Assembly (NCBI GenBank): GCA_945859605.1
Contig: OX243821.1
Span: 21,847,505 to 21,911,504 of the forward strand
Source of the DNA: Lumbricus rubellus
Lineage: Eukaryota > Annelida > Clitellata > Crassiclitellata > Lumbricidae
DNA length: 64,000 nt
Direction: 5' to 3'
A program made the position numbers and the translations under genes. Below the pieces are notes generated by a model that worked only from the letters and a program-made list of their open reading frames with translations, made no database searches and had not been told where the DNA came from. Of this stretch, positions 56,827 through 64,000 are shown piece by piece (position 1 is the first letter of the stretch; each line of letters opens with the position of its first letter).

Positions 56827-58587
56827 CTAGGATTTCCGGCTGAAGAAATCCGTGCCTCGATTTTCTCGGCCCTTGAGGACTCGTACGTCTGCATGGTCAA
56901 AGCGTCCACTGCTTTGCACGGAGTCGGTTTTTCCTTTCCGACTCAACAGCTCCTTGTCGTGAATGAATCGACGGATCAGCTGAACGATGCGATCCATGTC
57001 ACGGATCTCATTGTTCGTCCTTTCTAGTTTGAGGCGGCTCCTGGTGTCCGGGATTTCCTGGATTCGAGCGTTGACTGCGCTGTTCGTCTGGTTGCACTGA
57101 TTCCGAATTTCCTTCGTGATTGATCGCAGGAAGCAGTCGATTTCTCCTCTCAGCTTCTCCAACGTTTCCAACTGCGCCTGCGAACTGGCGTGGTTGCCCT
57201 GGTTGTAACGAATCCCCGTCTCAGCAGTCGTTACAGCTTCGTCGACGTCTCCGATGCCCGTAGAATGATGCTTGTCACGTAGGCCTACGTCAAGATGATA
57301 GTTGTGCTGGACGGCTCGATTTTGCTGGAGTGTCTCTGCTTCTGGCACTTCGAATCGTGTGCTTTCCTTTCTTCTTTGTTCCTGTCGTCGAGTAACCGTC
57401 CTCTGAATGTCCTCTGACGACCCACTTTTCTTTTCGGTCATCAAACTAGCCCCTGGAATGTTCCCGATTATCAGTCCATACAAAGGTCGTTGCATGCAGA
57501 TGGCTTTAACTGTTCCCTTGAAATATGGCGAATCCACTTCGATGATAGCTACAGGTGCCCGCCGCACTGTTCCATCGATCATTACACAAGTTTGTATAGC
57601 GCCAGTGAGAGACTCATCCGGGACTAAATCTCTTCGCACGACCACGGAAGAGCATCCGGTGTCTCGTAGTACCAACACCTTGTGTTGTCCCACCATACCG
57701 TCCGCCGTCGGCATCTTCACGGTCCTGCACGCATCTTGACAGGCATCGGCGATGACAGGCAGTGTACATCCACATCGCAGCACAACCTGATCCGCAAGCA
57801 TGGCGTTGCATTGATGCTGTGTCCCTTCCTCTTCAGTCATGACGCATTCCTGGCATCGCAATCTGGCATGTGCGCGGCATTTTAGCTCTAGTCCTCTGTG
57901 ATGCTTTTGCTGATCATCTCCACCAGCGACTGTAGGCATAGACCGATGAGGCTCCCGACCGTAATCTGTCTCTGGTTCCCGATCGTATTCCAAGTTTCCT
58001 GAAGCGTTTCCTCCGACCCGTCGTCTGCTCCATTCATAACCATTCTCATCTCCGTACTGCATAGCTGCTGCCTTCGTTCTGTCTGGACATCGGCGTGCGA
58101 GGTGCGTTTTGCTGTTACAAAGGAAGCACCGTCGTACAATTTCTTTCGGCTCTGTTCTGTAGTCCTGCCTCGAATCCACTCTTACCGGCGATTCTGCTAG
58201 GCCTATCCGTGGCTCTCCAATTCTGCTGCAGACTATATCAGGATGCGCCTCCAAGTAGTTTTCAGCAATCTCTACCAGATCCTCCAATGTTGCAGGTTTT
58301 CTCTCTTTGAGGAAAACTGCCAGGTCTTTCGAACAAGTACTAACGTATTGTTCTCGCACGACAAGCGTTTTCAAATCCTCAAAAGTCTCTTTTTTCTCCG
58401 CCATCTCGATCCAGCGATCCAGATACGATCCCAATCGGGTGACGAACTGTCGAGGTGATTCCCCCTTGTCCTGCGTTGCACCTCGGAATTTGCTACGAAA
58501 ACCATCTTCTGTAAGATTAAATCTCTCTAACAGCGCCTGTTTAAGATGGTCGTAGTGTTGCGCGCGTCCCCCCAGCCAAAAGAGCAC
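56827..58587 (-). pseudogene. Ty3/Gypsy-type Gag C-terminal half and protease, no pol
   Basis: Minus-strand frame of 586 codons. Residues 5-115 are a capsid-like region (DHLKQALLERFNLTEDGF). A CCHC zinc knuckle CFLCNSKTHLARRC spans 154-167, a Cys/His-rich stretch lies at 235-285, and an aspartic protease starts with DTGCSSVVV (309-317) and reaches LIIGNIPG. After the protease comes a charged region with a likely coiled coil, and the frame ends at SRKS. Reverse transcriptase, RNase H and integrase would normally follow but the next sequence is unrelated. The frame has no true start: the upstream half is in another frame, joined at a G-run (58568-58573). It looks like a retroelement copy that lost pol, or a gag-only non-autonomous element. 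Confidence 0.85.
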
Positions 58588-59107
58588 CCCTATTCAGCCT
58601 CCAGTCAAGGTTTCTTTCTTCATATTTCACACAGGGTCCCTCTGGCCGAGGAGCAAGGCGGGGAGGGGCTTCAGCATTAAGTTCCAGGTACTCCGTTCTC
58701 TTCCCTCGAAAACCCGGCACCCCCGAGGCAACATCCAGTATGGATTCTGAACCCTCTTCTTCCTCATTACCAGGTACCAAGGATGACTTAAGGCGACATA
58801 TGTCCACGGCTCTCTGTGGGAGAGCAACAGCCCCTATTTCAGACTGTTCTGGGTTCAGATCCCCTCCACTTATTCGACGGGTTCCCATCCATCCGGGTTG
58901 CTCAGCGGTATCAGGGCCTAGGGCATTATTTTCTCCAGCATATTGCCTCAGATGTTTTTCTAATTGTTCGTGTTTCTCAATTAAGGCCTGCATTTGGGCT
59001 TCCTGGCGCTCCATAAATTCTTCAACAGTGCACGATACTATTTGGGAGGGGGTCGTCTCTTCTCCCTCCCCTTCACTAACTTCCTCTTCTGAATTATTAC
59101 TTGACAT
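58541..59107 (-). pseudogene. Ty3/Gypsy-type Gag N-terminal half, frameshifted from its partner
   Basis: From ATG 59107 the product begins MSSNNSEEEVSEGEGEE and has a probable coiled coil EEFMERQEAQMQALIEKHEQ. It stays open until the six-G run at 58568-58573, where the frame changes and the rest of Gag continues in the overlapping frame that begins near 58587. A one-base slip in a homopolymer is the simplest cause; a programmed frameshift is possible but gag is usually continuous here. Confidence 0.75.
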
Positions 59108-59599
59108 AATGTTCAATGAGTAAGGACTTCTTAATAACTCTGATGAAGTAAGAATTAAGCCTAAGTATTCACCACATATCTTCAAGTTAAAGGTTTTAAT
59201 CAACACAATTGCAAACACTTGACTATCGGTAATCAGATAATGATATTTAAGCGAAAGAGAAGTTAATTAGCATGATTCTATTGCATTGATTTATGTAAAT
59301 TCGAGAACATCTTTCACTGTTTCGCAGACACGGTTTTCTTTCCGTGTGAAACACTCACTACCATCTAATTAATTAACACTAATGAGTTAAGCCTAATCAG
59401 TTCTTCAATTAAGCACCACACGCAATGCGACCAATTATAATTGTCTATTCTAGCGATATTCACTGCGAAACATTATTTATAATAATATCTCATTTAAGCT
59501 TCTCGGTTCCACAGCAATATGAAATTTAAGGGGATACTTCTCTGCACTCCAGATAATAATTTCAGTAAACGTTGACCACGGAGATACCAGTCACCAAAT

Positions 59600-60143
59600 T
59601 GACTACCAGAAGAAATGAAACGGCGGAAGAATTTCAACTTCCAAAGTATGACAAATATTCTTCAAAACTGTTTTCAGACACCCTGGTCTCGTCAATATGA
59701 AGGCCCAATTTCTTGGCTGCACGGCAGAAATTCAATTACTAGTTTCTTCGAGTAAATTTGGATCGCAATCTTATTCGATTTCTACCACAATTTCAACGAT
59801 TCGAGCACAGAGATGTTGCTTCGTCAACCGCCACCGTCTGTCTGAAGGTTTCAGTCCTTCCAGCCAATCACAGGCCACATCCGGGACTCGTCGGAGTCAC
59901 GGGATCAAGGGGGATCCAATGAAACCTGTTGCGTTGCCGCCGGACTAAAAATAGAGTGGCATAATGAGCTGTTCTCCCAGAATAAATAATAATACACCGG
60001 AGGTCGCTCTAAAACGCGGCTACACCACCGGAGACCGACCGAAGGTTTGATGTTAAGGCCGAAATTCGATTAGGCCGCAAATTTATAAAGGCCGTAAAAT
60101 TATTAAGGAATTATTAACGATCCAACTTTTCACGATCGTTACA
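59600..60143 (-). repeat. Possible LTR (single), with a primer-binding-like site after it
   Basis: On the minus strand TGTAACGATCGTG begins at 60143, preceded by purine-rich GGGGGCTGGTGAGGG. About 544 bp later, GTAGTCA is followed by TTTGGTGACTGG (59596-59587), which could prime from a tRNA ending in CCAGTCACCA. A TATAAA lies near 60092. The second copy expected past 56827 was not found, so the LTR call rests on position and ends only. Confidence 0.35.
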
Positions 60144-62345
60144 CCCTCACCAGCCCCCTGAATTTTTCACCATGGGGAAAAATCTATCAGCTCCTGCTGA
60201 TCATAACCGAGAAACTTAATTTCAGTGTCACCATAAACAATTCTATAGTCGAGAAATCTAATTAAACATCGAAAGTCTTAACGGACAGACTTGTACAAAG
60301 GCACCTATCGGAAAATATAACGGACAGATCACGATTTAACGTTATGGCAGAAAGCAATCAAGTATCAAAACATTCACCGAGTAGAGTTCACTAAGTCCAA
60401 CTCAATTACAATCATAATCAACGATCTACGACGTAGCAACACTTCAACTGCATCTCACAAAACTTTGCAGGTCGTTACAGAACTTAAAGTTCTCGGGAAG
60501 CACATGTCGACTTAGACACATAAAAGAAAACACAACAGTTTCAAACAAAATTGCAGGGAATGATTCAGATAATAATTTCTTTTCACAAGAAAGAACACAA
60601 TCATGATTTGACTTAGCGATTATCACGGCGACTCAACAAGGTACTACCCGACTATTTACTAATTACTGGTCCTCAGGTGGACATCAAGAGTGGCCAGAAC
60701 CATGCGGCTCTTTTTAAAGTGTGCAGTGTCAAGGTAATTACCTCTACCTTCCACCATTCTTTGCTAAGGGGATAAACTGGATGTTGGTTTACATAACCAA
60801 TACGAGAAACTACCCTTATTAGATCCCAACAAAAGTTTTTATCTCTAAGAATAATGCAACACATAATCGCAATCAATCCAGGGCGATAATACAACATAGC
60901 AATTTTAGAACGGACACATATAATTATAATCGACGTTTCCTATCCAATCCCATCACTTGCTCGGGGCCACTTACAAGGATAAATAAATGTCTTCCATAAC
61001 ACTAAAAGATCATGCCCCGGCACCATATTCAGTACAACATTATTCATTTAAACGGAGCAACATATCAAGTAACATCAAGAAGTCGCAAATGTATCGAATC
61101 ACATCACAAGGCACCAGCATGTCAAAGCCAACACTTATCTCAACACTCCGACAATTCATCTGCACACAGCATCACAACAATCTTGCTCCTAACCGTCAGA
61201 CTAAACTACAGCTCAAGTAATACTCAGGGCTAGAAATCAACAACACTTTTAACTAATGCTGTATTCCATTTACACCACTCTTACAGACACTACATACAAC
61301 CACCAACGATTGCAACGAACTCCTTTCTGAGCATTCATAAACATGGGCAGTCAGCACATCATCACAGACAGAACACATTACACTTAGGCTGAGACTACTA
61401 AACAAAGGCTTTCTGTTTAGCTAAGCATCCTCAATACGCACTAGGGCGGCATTATCCTCGACCTAAGCAATAATTTCTCCACGTCCCCCTTCCAAGACGG
61501 AGTACAACAGAGCAGACCACCCGAGACAAGTTAAACAAAGGGATCTACTGTTTAGTAAAACATACCCTAGAAACTAACGGGTTTCTCCCTGACCTATATG
61601 CTATGACCTCTCCACGTCTACTTTACAAGACGGGTACAACAGAGTAGGACAGTAACGCTGACTAGTAAGCAAAAGGGTTTACTGCTTAGTAAAGCATACC
61701 AAAGAAACCAGGCCGTCTACAGCTCACAACTCTAAACACCAGGTCATCTGTCTCACCTCTCATATAACATAAACTGACTGCGGAGACGTTAGACAACTCA
61801 CAAGTCTACAATCTATCTTACTCACAAACTACTCGGAGCTTACACATCACACAGACATACTAGTTTCTTTCACACACTCAACTAATACAACTCGCTAATC
61901 AACATTCAAAGACTATGTCCACTAACTGCTACAAAGCTCAGGCTACTCATAATCCACAATACTGAATATCACCTTATTAATTTCCTATTACAGTTATATG
62001 CAAATTTAACCTTAAAATACCTAGAAAACAGTTGCCTTTCTTTCTGTGGCAACACAACAAAATGCAATGAAACACACAAGTAAACAATCTTATCTCTAAT
62101 ACGCGACTATCATATGCATATCAATAAACATAAGTAATACTGAACCACAGTGTATCATCATACATCAACCAAAAGAGAGGGGACTCTAACCTCTAAGCTC
62201 TTACTCCGTCGCCATTATGCGACCCACATCAGCATTTCCACAATCATACTTCATTCACAATAACCATTAATGTGAGCGCTACATAAAACTTCAACTACAC
62301 AAAATAAACACAAACAACTTAACTAACAGCCCATCACATTATTTT
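60144..62345. repeat. A/C-rich non-coding region with degenerate tandem repeats
   Basis: No frame of note. Between about 61391 and 61700 three units of about 130 bp share AAACAAAGGGATCTACTGTTTAG-like and CTCCACGTC...ACAAGACGG.TACAACAGAG words. The strong base bias and position between two gag-type genes suggest untranslated retroelement sequence. Confidence 0.55.
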
Positions 62346-62348
62346 ACA

Positions 62349-64000
62349 TTACTGCCTATACCCGGGCCCATTCCCGTGGTTCCTAGTGGGACTCGAGCGC
62401 TGTATAAACCTTCTTGCAAATTCACAATTATCTTGCACATGTTTAATCGATACAGCCACAAAATCATCTTTATTCAACACAACATCAGCAATCTGCATAT
62501 TCTCTAAAACTAGACTAATTGACTGATGATTCTGGGTGACTCCGGTGCTTTCGCTCTCGCCGGCTCGATGAGCGGAGAGGACGAATGGAGGATGCACATC
62601 CCAATCCGATGGATCCTGGGCTACCACCTTGGCAGCAGAGACTTGGAGCGAAGATCCCGTAGAGGAAGTTTCTGGCGTCGCAGATTCCGGTTGTTTCTCC
62701 ACATCTTCCTGAAGATGGATCCCTCCCAGGCGATGAATTCGTTCGAAGGTTCTTTGCTCCTTCTCACCATCTGATGCAGCCAGAGGGTCACGAGTTACCA
62801 CGATTCTTCTGCACAGTCTGGAGCGAGGTTTGCAATGAACTGAGAACTTGTGCTCCCCCACCAGAACCCAGTTATGACCCACATGCCATAAAACGTTTTC
62901 ATCTTTCATCCAAGAAAGACCCAGAATCAGTTCGGAAACTTGTTCAGTCACCAAACAGGGTATCTCGAATGGTTGGCCTTCAATCTGCAACTTCAGTTTC
63001 GTTTCGCCGAGTACACGGATGGCTGAACCATTTGCTGCTAACAGGGATTGCTTAGAGTGTTGGATTTCGGCAGGGTCTACCAACGAAGCAGGGCACAGAG
63101 TCATTTCACACCCCGAGTCCAGCAGCCCCAGCAAATGTTTACCTTTTATGGTTACGGAAAGGTAAGCGTCATTTCGTCCCTTCACATGTCTCGCATTGTT
63201 CACCGTGTTCGATTCTGGTTCTTGTTCTTGTTCTCTCTGCCATGTGTTGTCTGTCCTGCTAGGGCAAACTCGAGAAAGGTGCCCGGGTTGATTACACTCG
63301 TAGCAGCGTCTGTTGTCTCGGGCTTCTCCTTGGAAACGGTTATTTGGACGGCGATCCCCCGGTTGATTCCTGAAGCCATTGTTTTCCTTTGGTTGAAACG
63401 GTCGTCGCGGTTGCCACTGTCGAAATTGTCCATCAGCAGAAGTAGTATTCGGTTGCGGGGACCACTTCTGAAGCATTTCTTCCATCCTCCGGGTCATCTG
63501 TTCTTGAAGTCGGTTCAACTTTTCGTCAAGGTCAAGTTCGGTTTCTTTCACATTCGAAATGCGCCCAGGACGACGATCACGACGATCGGCAGCGTCTTCA
63601 TCCGACCAGCGGTAGCCTTCCAGTCTCATGGCGATTTTGTAGGCGTTGTCTAAGGTGGCTGGTTCTCTTTCTCGTACCTTCAGGGCCAGATCTTTATCTC
63701 GTAGAGCATCCAGGAATGCTCTGATAGCGATGGTCTCGCTGTGCGTTGATGTTGGTCCCGGGAATGCGAGGATCATCAGTTTCCGGATATCTTGAGCCAG
63801 TGAACCAAGGTCCTCGCCCACCTTCTGGCGACGAGTGTTCAATTTAGTTTGATACAGAGCAGCTTGATCGGTGCTTCCGTATCGCAGTTTCAACCTACTG
63901 ACCAGATCAGCACTGGTCACCAAAGCTTCAGAGTCAAATTCGTGTAGCAGTTGATCGACAGGTTCAACCAAGGCACAGGTCAGTTGGGCCAGCTTCTCTT
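62349..64000 (-). CDS. Ty3/Gypsy-type Gag-protease, N-terminus outside the window
   Basis: The minus-strand frame stays open to the right edge, and the codons beyond 63971 continue it (KLAQLTCALVEP), so no start is visible. Counting from 63971, residues 5-120 are retrotransposon Gag capsid (LVSRLKLRYGS, YKIAMRLEGYRW). 145-170 is a short coiled coil, then a Gln/Arg/Asn-rich linker, a CCHC knuckle CYECNQPGHLSRVC (223-236), and a protease with LLDSGCEMTLCP (DSG 285-287) and ELILGLSW (347-354). After the protease the frame adds about 185 residues and ends at GPGYRQ. No pol frame follows in the next 2.2 kb. It differs clearly from the 56.8-59.1 kb copy, so these are separate families. The absence of stops over 540 codons suggests a young or selected copy. 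Confidence 0.88.
   Translation of the reverse strand, partial: EKLAQLTCALVEPVDQLLHEFDSEALVTSADLVSRLKLRYGSTDQAALYQTKLNTRRQKVGEDLGSLAQDIRKLMILAFPGPTSTHSETIAIRAFLDALRDKDLALKVREREPATLDNAYKIAMRLEGYRWSDEDAADRRDRRPGRISNVKETELDLDEKLNRLQEQMTRRMEEMLQKWSPQPNTTSADGQFRQWQPRRPFQPKENNGFRNQPGDRRPNNRFQGEARDNRRCYECNQPGHLSRVCPSRTDNTWQREQEQEPESNTVNNARHVKGRNDAYLSVTIKGKHLLGLLDSGCEMTLCPASLVDPAEIQHSKQSLLAANGSAIRVLGETKLKLQIEGQPFEIPCLVTEQVSELILGLSWMKDENVLWHVGHNWVLVGEHKFSVHCKPRSRLCRRIVVTRDPLAASDGEKEQRTFERIHRLGGIHLQEDVEKQPESATPETSSTGSSLQVSAAKVVAQDPSDWDVHPPFVLSAHRAGESESTGVTQNHQSISLVLENMQIADVVLNKDDFVAVSIKHVQDNCEFARRFIQRSSPTRNHGNGPGYRQ

Overview
This is a 64 kb stretch of an animal nuclear genome: genes with introns and canonical GT/AG sites lie far apart in AT-rich, repeat-dense DNA. 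The best guess is a marine invertebrate deuterostome, possibly an echinoderm such as a sea urchin. The reasons are the very frequent AGGCCTA-type words, the dense microsatellites, the many short cut-and-paste transposon remnants and tRNA-like SINEs, and a NAT16-like gene. Nothing bacterial is present. The species cannot be fixed from the sequence alone.

Layout. 1-13 kb is intergenic: a SINE fragment, several short inverted-repeat elements with 8-bp target duplications, and long CTGT, CA, GTAC and GGAT microsatellites. 13.0-14.7 kb holds an apparently intronless class A GPCR, preceded by a 55-59 bp tandem repeat. 14.7-28.5 kb is mostly mobile DNA: SINEs, a 5'-truncated LINE with a perfect 15-bp target duplication, an L2-like LINE tail, a mariner deletion derivative, and MITEs. 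28-37 kb has a few weakly supported exons and old tandem duplications. 38.2-47.4 kb carries seven exons whose splice phases agree. They would join a 13-residue Gly/Pro/Tyr repeat array to a C-terminal part resembling a tyrosine-recombinase-like family, but stops and a frameshift are present. 48.7-49.9 kb has two candidate minus-strand exons. 52.4-55.3 kb is a complete three-exon NAT16/histidine N-acetyltransferase-like gene whose first intron contains a TTAA-flanked inverted-repeat element. 56.8-64 kb has two minus-strand Ty3/Gypsy-type gag-protease loci lacking visible pol, with a possible LTR between them.

The cellular genes (GPCR, acetyltransferase, the repeat/recombinase-like locus) show no operon-like or pathway link. 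What unifies the window is transposon traffic. At least ten short non-autonomous elements have exact or near-exact 8-bp duplications (hAT-like behaviour), and one sits inside a SINE. Several with unrelated termini share one internal sequence module. The SINEs share their 3' end with an L2-like LINE.
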